The notes: a model not told the origin generated them from the letters alone. Counted from the stretch's first letter, positions 43,596-52,960 are shown. The stretch: 58,325 bases of DNA from Bacteroidota bacterium (GCA_947479085.1 CANJYB010000026.1:1-58325), one strand, 5' to 3'. Translations and numbers: made by a program.

Positions 43596-44402
43596 TTAAG
43601 TTAAAAATGCTTCAGGCACTCTAATAACTATAGTGGGACTTAGTTTATTTTCATTGTACATTATGGTGGCATTTAAATTCTGAACCCTGCTTTGTATGCT
43701 TCTTAACCCAATTCCCTTTCCTGTTTGTATTAATAATTCTATTTCTTCGTTTGATATCCCTATACCATCGTGAAGAAAAGTAAGTATCAAATCTGTTTCT
43801 ACACTAATATGAATTGTTAAATTTTTAGCATTAGCATATTTAAGTATGTTGTTTATTATTTCCTGGGTAATCCGATATAGTTGCAATTCTGTTTTCTGAG
43901 GGAAGCGAGAATTTATATCTTTACATTTCACCACGGTTTTCATCCTTCCCGAAATTTCGATTAAAGAACATAATTCAATAGTAGCTTTTATATATCCAAA
44001 TTTTAATAAAGCCGGAGGCATCGAATCGTATATAATGTTTCTGCTTGAATCTATGACACCCTCCAACAAATTTATCGAATTATCCAAGATTTCATCTACC
44101 TCATTCCAGTCGTCTGGATGATTGCTAATAATTGCCAGATTATGATTCAAAATATTAAGCTTTATACCCAAATCATCATGAAGATTTTTTGCAATCTTTT
44201 CTCTTTCCTTTTCAGTTACTTCTATTTCAGCTTCCATCAATTTTTGTCTGTGGTTTAGTTTTTCAAGTTGCAACTCATTTTGTTTTGAATTCATTCTCTT
44301 TTGATACAATACCAGAAAAAGAATTAAAGCCACTCCAAGTATAAGCATACCTATGAAGCCAAAAATTATCAGATAAGATATTTCTACTGTTTTGCCTTCC
44401 AA
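43596..44402 (-). CDS. NarL-type sensor histidine kinase, short form
   Basis: A 268-residue HisKA_3 kinase with a single N-terminal transmembrane helix (YLIIFGFIGMLILGVALILFLVLYQ), no periplasmic sensor, a coiled coil, phosphoacceptor His in AKNLHDDLGIKL, N-box EIINNILKY, and G-box HDGIGIS followed by GKGIGLRSI. Its start overlaps the end of the small membrane protein gene at 44384 by 19 bp, so that protein may have supplied or still supplies the sensory part. Confidence 0.88.
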   Translation of the reverse strand: MEGKTVEISYLIIFGFIGMLILGVALILFLVLYQKRMNSKQNELQLEKLNHRQKLMEAEIEVTEKEREKIAKNLHDDLGIKLNILNHNLAIISNHPDDWNEVDEILDNSINLLEGVIDSSRNIIYDSMPPALLKFGYIKATIELCSLIEISGRMKTVVKCKDINSRFPQKTELQLYRITQEIINNILKYANAKNLTIHISVETDLILTFLHDGIGISNEEIELLIQTGKGIGLRSIQSRVQNLNATIMYNENKLSPTIVIRVPEAFLT

Positions 44403-44656
44403 AATCCTATGCTAATGCCTAAATAATTAATAATATTTAGTACTGAGTTTATCTCCCAAAGCCATTTCATAGAATGCTTTCCCCGACCAATTAATAGATT
44501 GCTATACATAAAGAGGAACAAATTTCCCGAAAAATAAACTATAAATGAAGAATTTAACCAAAAAACAGGGTTGATTATTACATTTTGATCCATCATTTCT
44601 TTGATTATTAAAAAGAAAGTTAAAACAAAGTATATAATTACCAAAATATCTTCCAC
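44384..44656 (-). CDS. Membrane protein remnant, possible sensor partner, 5' end missing
   Basis: Ninety residues with three hydrophobic segments (ILVIIYFVLTFFLII; FWLNSSFIVYFSGNLFLFMY; VLNIINYLGISIGF). The segment NPVFWLNSSFIVYFSGNLF is characteristic of about 200-residue membrane proteins encoded just before such kinases in this phylum. Only a GTG start is available; the frame is open upstream to about 44700 without an ATG. I infer that the first half is missing, at the same point where the divergent gene at 44827 also loses its start. Confidence 0.6.
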   Translation of the reverse strand: MEDILVIIYFVLTFFLIIKEMMDQNVIINPVFWLNSSFIVYFSGNLFLFMYSNLLIGRGKHSMKWLWEINSVLNIINYLGISIGFWKAKQ

Positions 44657-44826
44657 TGATAAAAGTAAGTCATTTATTTCCGTTATGCTATCACCATAAA
44701 AATCATAAACGGAAACAGGATGCGGAAGGAAATTTCAGAGCCGGTGCACTTAACAAGGAAGTATACAAAGAGGCCATTGCTACACCATTTAGAATAGTAG
44801 CTAATAAATCGCATTCGAAAAGAGAT

Positions 44827-45543
44827 ATGGGAATTATGGCCAGTGTAAAAAAAGAATTGAGTGATACAAAAAGCAACGAAACAATAAATGCGATATTCGA
44901 TTGCTTCAATGTTCAAAATAAAGCGCAATACGATGTATTGATTGAGAAATTTAAAACTGAAACAGAAACGGTACAAAAGAATGGGAAAATAGAAATAGAA
45001 ACGAGAAGGTTCTTAAAAGACCGTGTGTTTATTCATGACCGTTACTCCCTTATTATTTTTAGAATTACAGATACAGACGGACGACCGGTTTATGATTTTG
45101 ATTTGTTACTAACCGCAGGAGATGACAGCGACCCTAATCATTTGCCGGAAGGTTTTTTTATTGACCGGCAACGCAATACTTTAAACAAAAACATGATTAC
45201 CTATTTTTTTAATTACGATGTAATGGTTGGAACGGACGCTGCTGTGGACAAGGATGGAAACGGACTGAGAGAAAAATTAGATGGTGCAACCAAGCTTGGT
45301 TTTAAATTAAAATTACGCCCCGATAGTGGTTTTGTTCAATATATTCCATGCGAGATAAATGCTACAGCAGAGATTTTAAAAATGGCGCTTCATCCAAATG
45401 CCACTACACTAATTGATATATGTGTGCAACGGGTGGTTGACCAGGAAGTTTTCAGACTCGTTAAGCTGGAAGGCAATGTGATGCCTACAGAAGAGGAAGG
45501 AGATTTTAAAGATGTTGAAGTTTCAAGGAAAATAGTAGAATAA
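44827..45543 (+). CDS. Unknown protein, 5' end missing
   Basis: The first usable ATG is 44827 (238 aa), but the same frame reads as convincing protein further upstream from about 44716 (QDAEGNFRAGALNKEVYKEA, then IATPFRIVANKSHSKRDMGI), with no ATG before the breakpoint near 44700. The rest is a mixed alpha/beta domain with FIHDRYSLIIFRITDTDGRP and YDFDLLLTAGDDSDPNHLPE, perhaps the accessory domain of a lipase or esterase; no catalytic motif is visible in what remains. It probably represents the 3' two-thirds or less of a gene. A palindromic terminator follows. Confidence 0.55.
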   Translation: MGIMASVKKELSDTKSNETINAIFDCFNVQNKAQYDVLIEKFKTETETVQKNGKIEIETRRFLKDRVFIHDRYSLIIFRITDTDGRPVYDFDLLLTAGDDSDPNHLPEGFFIDRQRNTLNKNMITYFFNYDVMVGTDAAVDKDGNGLREKLDGATKLGFKLKLRPDSGFVQYIPCEINATAEILKMALHPNATTLIDICVQRVVDQEVFRLVKLEGNVMPTEEEGDFKDVEVSRKIVE

Positions 45544-45553
45544 TAAAAGAGGT

Positions 45554-45580
45554 AAAAAGGAGCTTTAAAGCTCCTTTTTA
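45554..45580. terminator. Bidirectional terminator between convergent genes
   Basis: AAAAAGGAGCTTT is a perfect inverted repeat with AAAGCTCCTTTTT. It overlaps the stop codon of the flavoprotein gene and serves both strands. Confidence 0.88.
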
Positions 45581-46849
45581 TTTTATCTCCAAATCCTTAA
45601 TATTTCTGTTATGCAGTCTTCCTACTTTCATTAAAGTAAGCATAGAACCTGTTACAAAATTCAGGAACCTGCGGCTATAACCCACATATACTGCTTCTCC
45701 TGAAAATATACGCGTAAGGTGTTTTTGAAACTGAGGCCCGAGTTTTCTTCCCAAAGCTGTATCCATTCTGTCCTGACCAACCTTGAATAAGGTAAATAAA
45801 CTGCCACTGTACCAGGTGTCGACAAGGCGCTGCCACATTTTTAATTCCAGTAATTGCTCTTTTTGATAACGACTATATTCCGGATTTGTACCATCACCAA
45901 TAATATTTGCCAGACGGAAAGACCCTTTGATGGCCAGAAATAAGCCGGAAGAAAAAATAGGGTCAAGGAAACCGCCAGCATCTCCTGTAAGCACCCAGTT
46001 GGTACCATACATTTTCTGAGAGATGACCTGGTAATTATCGTACTGCATTACGGCCGTATCACGCTTACCCATACTTGTAAATTTTTGCAGGGTAGGTTCG
46101 CTTTTCAGATAATTATCATAACGTTCTTCCTTGGTAGCACCATACGATTCAAGGTGTTTAGGATTAATAACTACACCAACAGAAGTTCTTCCCGGTAATG
46201 GAATACGCCATGCCCAGCCTTTTTCGAGACGATGAAGGTGAATATTAAAAGGTTCTATCTTTTCAGTACCTGTCATGTGAGAGAACAATGCGATATCTTT
46301 GCGGTAACCATTTTTAGTGGTAAGATTTAAGAAACGCGATATGGTTCGCGAACGTCCACTTGCATCCACTATCAGGTCGGGCTGACCTTTGAAAAAATCA
46401 TTTATTCCTTTTATCGTTTCGTCACTTAATTTCAGTTCGTCCCCATTCCCGGTCTTTTCAATCTTCGCTATTTGTTCAAAAAACTGCACACCTTCGCGCA
46501 CGGCAAGGTCGAAAACTGTTTTATCAAAATTTACACGGGGAACATTATATGCATAAGGTGGCAATGAACCTTCACCAAAACCAAAAGGAGAGGTAGCTTC
46601 TTCATCTTTATTCACCCAAACCGAAGCACCCGGTTTATAAGTACTGTATGATTTCACTTCATCCTCAATTCCCAGTTCGCGTAACATAGGAATGATGGCG
46701 GGTACCAATGATTCTCCCACAATTATCTCCGGACGTTTGGCTACATAAAATACCGCCACTTTAAATCCTCTTCTGTTCAGTAAGGTGGCTAATGCACATC
46801 CTGAAGGTCCTCCTCCGATAATGGCTATGGTTTTGATATTTTTCTTCAT
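45578..46849 (-). CDS. FAD-dependent oxidoreductase, flavin-halogenase-like
   Basis: A 423-residue flavoprotein. It has the dinucleotide-binding motif IGGGPSGCALA (11-21), GESLVP near 45, a second FAD motif WVLTGDAGGFLDPIFSSG, and the sequence WAWRIP at 212-217, which fits the WxWxIP motif of flavin-dependent halogenases. Lys72 in TYKPGASVW stands where halogenases carry their catalytic lysine. Related reductases without halogenating activity also exist, so function is not settled. No biosynthetic genes adjoin it. A TACTTTTG promoter lies 24 bp upstream, suggesting a single-gene transcript. Confidence 0.75.
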   Translation of the reverse strand: MKKNIKTIAIIGGGPSGCALATLLNRRGFKVAVFYVAKRPEIIVGESLVPAIIPMLRELGIEDEVKSYSTYKPGASVWVNKDEEATSPFGFGEGSLPPYAYNVPRVNFDKTVFDLAVREGVQFFEQIAKIEKTGNGDELKLSDETIKGINDFFKGQPDLIVDASGRSRTISRFLNLTTKNGYRKDIALFSHMTGTEKIEPFNIHLHRLEKGWAWRIPLPGRTSVGVVINPKHLESYGATKEERYDNYLKSEPTLQKFTSMGKRDTAVMQYDNYQVISQKMYGTNWVLTGDAGGFLDPIFSSGLFLAIKGSFRLANIIGDGTNPEYSRYQKEQLLELKMWQRLVDTWYSGSLFTLFKVGQDRMDTALGRKLGPQFQKHLTRIFSGEAVYVGYSRRFLNFVTGSMLTLMKVGRLHNRNIKDLEIK

Positions 46850-46873
46850 AAAATAATTTTAAAATAATGGCTG

Positions 46874-46881
46874 CAAAAGTA
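46874..46881 (-). promoter_or_regulatory. TAnnTTTG promoter element of flavoprotein gene
   Basis: Minus-strand TACTTTTG lies 25 bp upstream of ATG 46849. Confidence 0.55.
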
Positions 46882-46972
46882 TAAAAAAAACACTACATGG
46901 ATTTACCAATATAGCAGTATTGCAACAAAGAAAGGGGTGAATTGTTTTGAAAAAGAAACTATTTTTTAAATA

Positions 46973-47000
46973 AAAAGGGATTTAAAATTAAATCCCTTTT
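46973..47000 (-). terminator. Intrinsic terminator after UVR-repeat protein gene
   Basis: AAAAGGGATTTAA pairs with TTAAATCCCTTTT; on the minus strand the stem is followed by TTTATTTAAAAA. It lies 32 bp past the stop of the gene ending at 47032. Confidence 0.85.
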
Positions 47001-47031
47001 CACAATGAATAAATAAAATTCAGTTTACTGC

Positions 47032-48567
47032 TTATCTGGCAGGTCTGTAAAATTTATCTACATACATTTTAGTTGCTGCTGTCATGGCATCATTCCAGCC
47101 AGACAAAGTCGCTCCTCCGCTGCCTTTTCCGTACATTTTCTGGGAAGTAATAATTGTTTTCGACTCGATGTCGAACCAAACAAATTCCATTACATAATTA
47201 TTTTTGTCCTCGTTAAATAGTTCAGGGATTAACACCAGACCAATTCCGCGAGCTCCTGTTTTGTAATTTCCCAACTGATTTTGAATTTCACTTAGAGAAA
47301 CATCATGGATATCACTATTTATCCAGTTTGGTTTAATCATGGTTCGGTATAGATTTTCAACATTGTCCTTGTCTTCCCTTAATCCCGGTTTTTTCAGCCA
47401 TTGTGCCAGTTTTTTATCCGGCACTTCTTTATCATAGACTCTTTGCCATGCATCAATGTGTTTAAGGAGTTCCGCTTCCTTACCTTCTTTGCGCATAAAT
47501 GTGTAAGTAAACAAACTGAAATCTACTCCAAACCAGGTTACATTTGATTCATTGTAAATATCGTTTTTGTTGTATTTAGAAGTATAATCACCAGTGGAAG
47601 AAGATTTCTGATTATCAGTATTAGCAGGAGGTGCATTACTTACAAAGCTTCTTCCAAGAGAGAACGAAAACATTTTTCCTAATCCGTAAAAAGTATATTC
47701 ACCTGCTGATAGTCTGCCATTGGGAACTAGTTCGTAATAACTTTCATCCAGCTTTTTGTACGATACCGGGATGTCATGTTCTCTTCTTTCTTTGGTGGAA
47801 GAACCTGCATAAGCAGCAGATGTACTGGTATAAGCGGCCATGTGGCGCGATGGTGATATTTTGCCAAGTATTTCAAATTTCACAAAACGGAACAAATCAA
47901 CAGGATTGACTCCCGGAGCTACTTTTAGGATAAACGATGAATTGTCATCCATGGTCAGTCTTACATCTGATTCTGTACCTTGTACACACCAGAAGCTTGT
48001 TGCCTGCGCATACCCAAAACCTACATTGGTTTCTGTTTTCAATTCGGGAGTATCATATTCCAGCGATTTCACTGAATTTTCTTCCTTGTTCCAGAAATAC
48101 ACCTGGTTAACAAACTCCACAGCAGGTATGGTTACAGCAGCTGAATTACTCACAGACTTCTTTGTGTTTTCCGATTTAGCAGTTTCAGGCGGTTTGTTGC
48201 CTTTTAAAATTTCCACCTGTTTTTTCAGTTCACCTGCTTTTGCATAATCCTCAGCAGCTACTGCTTTTTTTATTTCCTCTTCCAGTTTATTTATTTTTTC
48301 TACATCACCCGGACTAATCAGTTTCAATGATTTTAATTGTTGCTTTAGGGCTGCTGCTTTTGTAAAATCTTCTGTTTTGGTGGCAGCGTCCATTTGTGTT
48401 CTCAGGTTGATTGCCTTTGTATATACTGCTGTATCATACATTTTGTTTTGCGCCACCGCATCTCCTTTTTGCTGTTGCAATTCCTCCAGAGAACAATCTG
48501 CCAATGGTTTTTGTGCAAAAGAACAAAATGATAAACTCATCAATAAAATAAATAGCGATTTTTTCAT
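47032..48567 (-). CDS. Exported protein with UVR-like helical motifs
   Basis: A 511-residue exported protein. The signal peptide is MKKSLFILLMSLSFCSFAQ. Residues 25-125 contain two or three UVR-type helical hairpins (AATKTEDFTKAAALKQQLKS; AVAAEDYAKAGELKKQVEIL), motifs best known from UvrB/UvrC but also found in unrelated proteins. The C-terminal 300 residues form an uncharacterised alpha/beta domain (VTWFGVDFSLFTYTFMRKEG). The UVR motifs probably mediate protein contact here, not DNA repair, because the protein is exported. It has its own promoter and terminator. Confidence 0.72.
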   Translation of the reverse strand: MKKSLFILLMSLSFCSFAQKPLADCSLEELQQQKGDAVAQNKMYDTAVYTKAINLRTQMDAATKTEDFTKAAALKQQLKSLKLISPGDVEKINKLEEEIKKAVAAEDYAKAGELKKQVEILKGNKPPETAKSENTKKSVSNSAAVTIPAVEFVNQVYFWNKEENSVKSLEYDTPELKTETNVGFGYAQATSFWCVQGTESDVRLTMDDNSSFILKVAPGVNPVDLFRFVKFEILGKISPSRHMAAYTSTSAAYAGSSTKERREHDIPVSYKKLDESYYELVPNGRLSAGEYTFYGLGKMFSFSLGRSFVSNAPPANTDNQKSSSTGDYTSKYNKNDIYNESNVTWFGVDFSLFTYTFMRKEGKEAELLKHIDAWQRVYDKEVPDKKLAQWLKKPGLREDKDNVENLYRTMIKPNWINSDIHDVSLSEIQNQLGNYKTGARGIGLVLIPELFNEDKNNYVMEFVWFDIESKTIITSQKMYGKGSGGATLSGWNDAMTAATKMYVDKFYRPAR

Positions 48568-48641
48568 GGTTAAGTTAATTATAAGAGTTAATAAATATAA
48601 AGTACTTGTTTCTAATCTTTATTCGGTTGAATGTTGTCGGA

Positions 48642-48649
48642 CAAAAATA
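48642..48649 (-). promoter_or_regulatory. TAnnTTTG promoter element
   Basis: Minus-strand TATTTTTG lies 74 bp upstream of ATG 48567. Confidence 0.45.
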
Positions 48650-48743
48650 CACTTCTTTTCGGTTATAACAAGCATGAAAAAAACGACACCAATACCGAGG
48701 TTTAAAAAACAGTATTGATGCCGCTTAAAGACAAAGGATCAAA

Positions 48744-49730
48744 CTAGTGACTTTGTGTGTAGGTATTTAACTCTTCAATAGATGATTCGAAAGAGAAGGC
48801 ATCGTTCAGTTTATAGTAGTTCCCTTTATCGAGGTTATGATTCCAGGCAAATTTAGCAAGGTCAAGCTTGGTTTCTTCAAAGCTCATTAATTTCATCAGT
48901 TCCTTTATTTGCGAACATAACATACAGTTGCTCCCGATTATTTGTTTGGCAATGGTTAAACGACTTTCGTCAAAACCTTTTGAAGAAATGGTTTGTTTCG
49001 CACTTTCAAAATCTGATTGGCCCATAGGGTAAGGGCAGCCGTAAATACCACTATATCCCTGCAAGACATAACTATTTTGATTATTGTTATTATAACCACC
49101 GTTATTATTGTTGTTATTGCTATTACTATAATTATTGTTCATTCCTGTTCCGGAAGTGGTAGTAGTGGTGGTGGTGCTATAGGTGCTGGTGGTGTTTACA
49201 TTACCATTTGTACTGATAACAGCCTGCTCTGTAGGGATGGAAATGTTAATTCCAATGTTTGCACCCGGCATGCTGGTGGTTGTTTCCACTGTTGTAGTAG
49301 TTGTTTCCACTGTTACAGGTGGAGGAGCTATGGTAGTATACACCACAGTAGTTTGCTGCGGGTCCGGAGTATTGCTTACCTGCACCGGAATAGGTTCGGT
49401 GCTTTTTAACTTTAATTTAATAACTCCTTTTGCATCTACCAAGGAATAAGAATATTCTGTATTGGAAGTAACATTACCTCCCCACATTAAATATACATTG
49501 CCATTGACATCGGGCATTTTGTTTTCAAAAATTACTTTTGCCTGATAGTTGGTAGCGTTGAGTCCTGTAACTTTTACACTGGTAGAAGGTTTGGCATTTT
49601 GTAAAATTCCGTTCAGTACTAAGGAAAATTTATATCCATCCTGAGAGTATACCACCAGGTTATTGTTCTGCGAAACTGCAGTAAAACTTACTAATACGGC
49701 AAGTGCTAAAGTTGTAAAAAGTAATCTCAT
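48744..49730 (-). CDS. Exported DUF4476 protein
   Basis: A 328-residue exported protein. After the signal peptide (MRLLFTTLALAVLVSFTAVSQ) comes a small beta domain (to about residue 110), then a Thr/Val-rich and Asn-rich low-complexity linker (about 120-230, long runs of Thr and of Asn), and a C-terminal DUF4476 domain with MGQSDFESAKQTISSKGFDE, LTIAKQIIGSNCMLCSQIKE and LMSFEETKLDLAKFAW. DUF4476 is a helical domain frequent in Bacteroidota with no proven activity. The linker is likely variable between strains. Confidence 0.82.
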   Translation of the reverse strand: MRLLFTTLALAVLVSFTAVSQNNNLVVYSQDGYKFSLVLNGILQNAKPSTSVKVTGLNATNYQAKVIFENKMPDVNGNVYLMWGGNVTSNTEYSYSLVDAKGVIKLKLKSTEPIPVQVSNTPDPQQTTVVYTTIAPPPVTVETTTTTVETTTSMPGANIGINISIPTEQAVISTNGNVNTTSTYSTTTTTTTSGTGMNNNYSNSNNNNNNGGYNNNNQNSYVLQGYSGIYGCPYPMGQSDFESAKQTISSKGFDESRLTIAKQIIGSNCMLCSQIKELMKLMSFEETKLDLAKFAWNHNLDKGNYYKLNDAFSFESSIEELNTYTQSH

Positions 49731-49963
49731 GTTTTTCTTATTTAAAGTTAATTGTTTTTTAAAACTGATTTTTAATCCCTAAACAAATAATGTGCCTTTT
49801 ATTTATTTTGATTTCGGGGGAACAAATATATACTATTTTCCTTAACAGTTATTTCATTTCTTCCTTTACTAATACAACTGATAACAATCATTTAAAAATT
49901 ATTTTTACGATTACGGATTTTAAAAGTGCATTTAGTACTTTAGCTTCATCAAAATATCATACC

Positions 49964-50302
49964 ATGGAAGAGGAACAAACTTTTGAATACTACCTTGAAC
50001 AAGCAAAAAAGCTGATGGAACAAGGTTATGATGCAGTTTCCATTGAAAACCAGTTGAAACAAAAAGGGATGGATGCTTCTGCTCTTCCTGAAATTTTGAA
50101 ACAATTAAAACTCCTTCGCAACCGAAAACGAACGAAGACAGGCAGTCAACTTGCTTTAGCGGGAGTGTTATTGCTGGGAGCTGGTTTTATTAGTTGCATT
50201 GTCATTCACATCAACGGTGGTGATATTGGGTTTTCGCTTTATGGCATCACCGCAGTTGGCGCTGTGGTATTGATTGCAGGACTGGTATTTATTTTTAACT
50301 GA
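49964..50302 (+). CDS. Small membrane protein with soluble helical head
   Basis: About 112 residues from ATG 49964 (MEEEQTFEYYLEQAKKLMEQ); the longer frame from 49790 adds 58 residues of promoter-region translation and is rejected. A helical head resembling a UBA or DUF-type three-helix bundle (GYDAVSIENQLKQKGMDASA) is followed by two transmembrane helices (LALAGVLLLGAGFISCIVIHI; LYGITAVGAVVLIAGLVFIF). A TACTTTAG near-match to the -7 consensus lies 20 bp upstream. Function unknown. It is convergent with the T9SS protein gene, with 10 bp between stops. Confidence 0.65.
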   Translation: MEEEQTFEYYLEQAKKLMEQGYDAVSIENQLKQKGMDASALPEILKQLKLLRNRKRTKTGSQLALAGVLLLGAGFISCIVIHINGGDIGFSLYGITAVGAVVLIAGLVFIFN

Positions 50303-50312
50303 TTATTCCTTT

Positions 50313-51311
50313 CTATTCTACAATGAGCTTCTTGGTTTCAATAGCTTTGGCTGTTTGTATATTCAAAAAGTATATTCCTTTTTTTAATCCTCTTACATCG
50401 AGTTCTTCTGAATAAAATCCTGGAGACATTGTTTCCTCATTAGTTGAATACACCACTTCACCCAGAGAATTTAGTATAGCAATTTTAACCGGAGTATTGT
50501 TTGATAAGGAATACGTCAATGTTGAAAATTCACCAGAGGGGTTCGGGAATAGATTGCTAAAATCAGTTCCTGCATTCAAATCATTAATCCCCAAACTTGC
50601 TTCATTTAAATAACTGCAAAAATTATAAGTAAGCGATGAAGCTGTGGCAGAGCCCATATACAAAACAGCCTGATGAACACCCGGCAAATACCATTGATAA
50701 ATAGTTTCAGTTATTGTGTCCGTTGACGCTGATGTGGTTTCGTAAAAAGTTAAAACCATTTTTACTCTCAAAACATTATTCAAAGTTCCGTATGGCAACT
50801 GCAAATCTTCGTATCCATCGGCTAACGAAACAAGGGTACCACTTTCCGTTCCGGGACTTGTTCCTGTGATGGTTGCATAGAAGTTTTCAGTGTATCCGGT
50901 ATTAAAAGCATACGGATATTTACTGATTTTAAAAGGATTGGTATAAATAGTGGTACCAGTAGTATTTTGAGTTCCCAGTATTACTAATGAATCAGAAGAA
51001 GCTTTAAAAAAATCGTAAGTGGAAGAGGAAACAGGGTGAATGGAAAACGAAGCGGAAGGAAAAGTGGCTGCATACGGAGTGGCAGAAACAGCAATAACTT
51101 CTGAGGTATCTATAATTCCAGAAAAGAGACTTGAAAAATTCCAATTGATGTTTGCACCTGCGCTTCCCTCCGAACCAGGATATATAGAAGATACCGTATA
51201 AAACATATCACCAACTACAGGATTAATAGTTGCCCCTGTTAATACCGGTTGAGAATAAGACAAACCGCAAAACAACAGTTGAATAAAAGCTAAAGAGTAT
51301 TTCGATTTCAT
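50313..51311 (-). CDS. Secreted protein with type A T9SS sorting domain
   Basis: About 332 residues from ATG 51311, which begins a signal peptide (MKSKYSLAFIQLLFCGLSYS); the longer frame from 51359 would put 16 extra residues in front. The body is beta-rich, with Ser/Thr repeats. The final 80 residues are a type A T9SS C-terminal domain: LFPNPSGEF, VKIAILNSLGEVVYST, LDVRGLKKGIYFLNIQT and ending KKLIVE. It should be exported across the outer membrane by the type IX system and have this domain removed. Mature function unknown. Confidence 0.85.
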   Translation of the reverse strand: MKSKYSLAFIQLLFCGLSYSQPVLTGATINPVVGDMFYTVSSIYPGSEGSAGANINWNFSSLFSGIIDTSEVIAVSATPYAATFPSASFSIHPVSSSTYDFFKASSDSLVILGTQNTTGTTIYTNPFKISKYPYAFNTGYTENFYATITGTSPGTESGTLVSLADGYEDLQLPYGTLNNVLRVKMVLTFYETTSASTDTITETIYQWYLPGVHQAVLYMGSATASSLTYNFCSYLNEASLGINDLNAGTDFSNLFPNPSGEFSTLTYSLSNNTPVKIAILNSLGEVVYSTNEETMSPGFYSEELDVRGLKKGIYFLNIQTAKAIETKKLIVE

Positions 51312-51431
51312 ATTTTTTAATTTTATTTTATAACATAATTCAACCTGGTAAGAGAACACTGTTAATTAATTGCTGGTAAAGGTAATATTCCTTTTATGTA
51401 CAGAAAATGATTTTAATCATTGACCATTAGA

Positions 51432-52535
51432 CTAAAACACCCTCACTGCTCTTACAAAATAGGCATTGTATTTATTGTAATAATCATACGAATCACCGGA
51501 ATGAAAATCGAAAATCCAGGCATACTCATCGCGGTTGATGGTGGAACTCCAATAGTTCTTAGCAGCAAAATCTTTTATTCCTTTCTTTTTATAGAGTAAA
51601 TCATATATCATGGAAAGTTCCTCTTTTGTAGGCAGTCGCCAATCTTTAAAGCCACCGGCATTATATGCTTCGCATTCATTTTTTGCGTCTGCCATTATAG
51701 ACTTGCCTACATCGGCAAGCGAACATATAAGACCATGGTCGCCATTACCAACTGTATAAACAATTACTCCTCCTGCAAATAATTCGCCTGTGCGTTCTTC
51801 ATTAATCTTGTCCGAATTGTCTTCTTCCCAAGGTCTGTTAAGTGTTTTTATTCTTATTTCAAGGTCGTTGATAAGGGTATTTATCAGGAGTTTTTCAGAA
51901 TCGTATTTTGTTTCTTCTTCCTTTATACGGTTTATCTCCCGCTCCTCGTCTGTAATGTTTTCTTTAATTTTTTCAATCTGCTTTTGCTTTTCTTCAATTT
52001 CCCGTTCTATTAAAAAAATATCGTTCTCCCTCTCTCCTATTCTTCTTTTCACTTCTTTTATTTCATCTGCTTTCTGCCTTTTGCCACTTTCTTTTTTCAG
52101 CAATTCAGCTTTGTGTTTTTCTATTTCTTTCAGCAGCTTTTCTTCTTCCTGCTTTTTCCAGGTCTCGTCTTCCCTGCGTTTTATTTCTCTTTCTTCGGCT
52201 GCTTTCTGCTCTGCTGTTTTGTATTTGGTTTTTATTTCGTGCTCTTTCTTTTTCAGTTCTTCCCCAAATCGTTTTACTACTTCCTGCTGCTCCTTATTGC
52301 TTTTAGTAGTTACAACTATTCGCGTGGTTTTAAATTTAAAATCGTAATCGGCTCGTTTTTCATTATTACTCAGTATTTCGTAAGCTTCCTGGATGGTTTT
52401 AAATCGTTCTTCGTATAATTTATCTCCCTGATTTTTGTCCGGGTGAAAGCGGACTGCCAGCTTGCGGTAAGCAGCTTTTATTTCCATATCGGTGGCTGAG
52501 TTTTCGATACCGAGTGTAAAATAATAGTCTTTCAT
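51432..52535 (-). CDS. DnaJ-domain protein fused to coiled coil and DUF1566 domain
   Basis: A 367-residue cytosolic-looking protein. Residues 1-66 are a J domain with the HPD motif ([10 protein letters not shown]) that activates DnaK ATPase. Residues 85-235 are a highly charged coiled coil. The last 115 residues are a DUF1566/Lcl-type domain, related to C-type lectin-like and formylglycine-enzyme folds ([46 protein letters not shown]). No signal peptide is present, although Lcl domains are usually exported. The combination suggests a DnaK co-chaperone that recruits partners through the lectin-like domain, which is inference. Confidence 0.88.
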   Translation of the reverse strand: MKDYYFTLGIENSATDMEIKAAYRKLAVRFHPDKNQGDKLYEERFKTIQEAYEILSNNEKRADYDFKFKTTRIVVTTKSNKEQQEVVKRFGEELKKKEHEIKTKYKTAEQKAAEEREIKRREDETWKKQEEEKLLKEIEKHKAELLKKESGKRQKADEIKEVKRRIGERENDIFLIEREIEEKQKQIEKIKENITDEEREINRIKEEETKYDSEKLLINTLINDLEIRIKTLNRPWEEDNSDKINEERTGELFAGGVIVYTVGNGDHGLICSLADVGKSIMADAKNECEAYNAGGFKDWRLPTKEELSMIYDLLYKKKGIKDFAAKNYWSSTINRDEYAWIFDFHSGDSYDYYNKYNAYFVRAVRVF

Positions 52536-52575
52536 TTTGTTCTATGGTGAAGTAATGTTTGTTTTATTACTTTGG

Positions 52576-52583
52576 CAAATGTA
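52576..52583 (-). promoter_or_regulatory. TAnnTTTG promoter element of the DnaJ fusion
   Basis: Minus-strand TACATTTG lies 41 bp upstream of ATG 52535. Confidence 0.5.
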
Positions 52584-52667
52584 TCTAATTAAGGGGGGTA
52601 GTTTTTTTGAAGACAATTCAGGTAATCAACAATGATAAGTTAATAAACCAAAGGATATTGATGGGAA

Positions 52668-52960
52668 TTTTTACCGCGAAGGCGCAAAGCCGGAAAGTTT
52701 TTTTAAGAGAAAAGAAATTTTTCCGCAAAGGCGCAGAGGCGCAAAGATTTTTAAAGAGAAATTAAAATGGTACGCAGATGACGTGGATTGGGAAGGATTA
52801 AAAATGATTATTGGAGTTATGATAAATACGTTTGCAAGACATCACCCCTGAATGGCTCCGGATTTTCAACCCCTGCCGCTCTTCTTAAATACCGAATAAC
52901 TTGGTAAAGAGTTCAGAGAGGGTTGAAGGAATGTGACGGTTGGAGTAATGTTATTCATAT
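52668..52960. repeat. Dispersed intergenic repeat, copy 1
   Basis: The stretch contains GCAAAGGCGCAGAGGCGCAAAG, split here as GCAAAGGCGCAGA and GGCGCAAAG, then AATGGTACGCAGATGA, GGGAAGGATTAAAAATGAT, CACCCCTGAATGGCTC, GGATTTTCAACCC, and GTGACGGTTGGAGTAATG. The same blocks recur in the same order at 54661-55060. No reading frame is conserved through them. The two copies flank the broken tail-fibre-like gene. Confidence 0.75.

Noticed and set aside
51432-52535. Diversity-generating retroelement target (C-type-lectin-like domain)
   Set aside because: No reverse transcriptase, template repeat or accessory gene is visible in the window.
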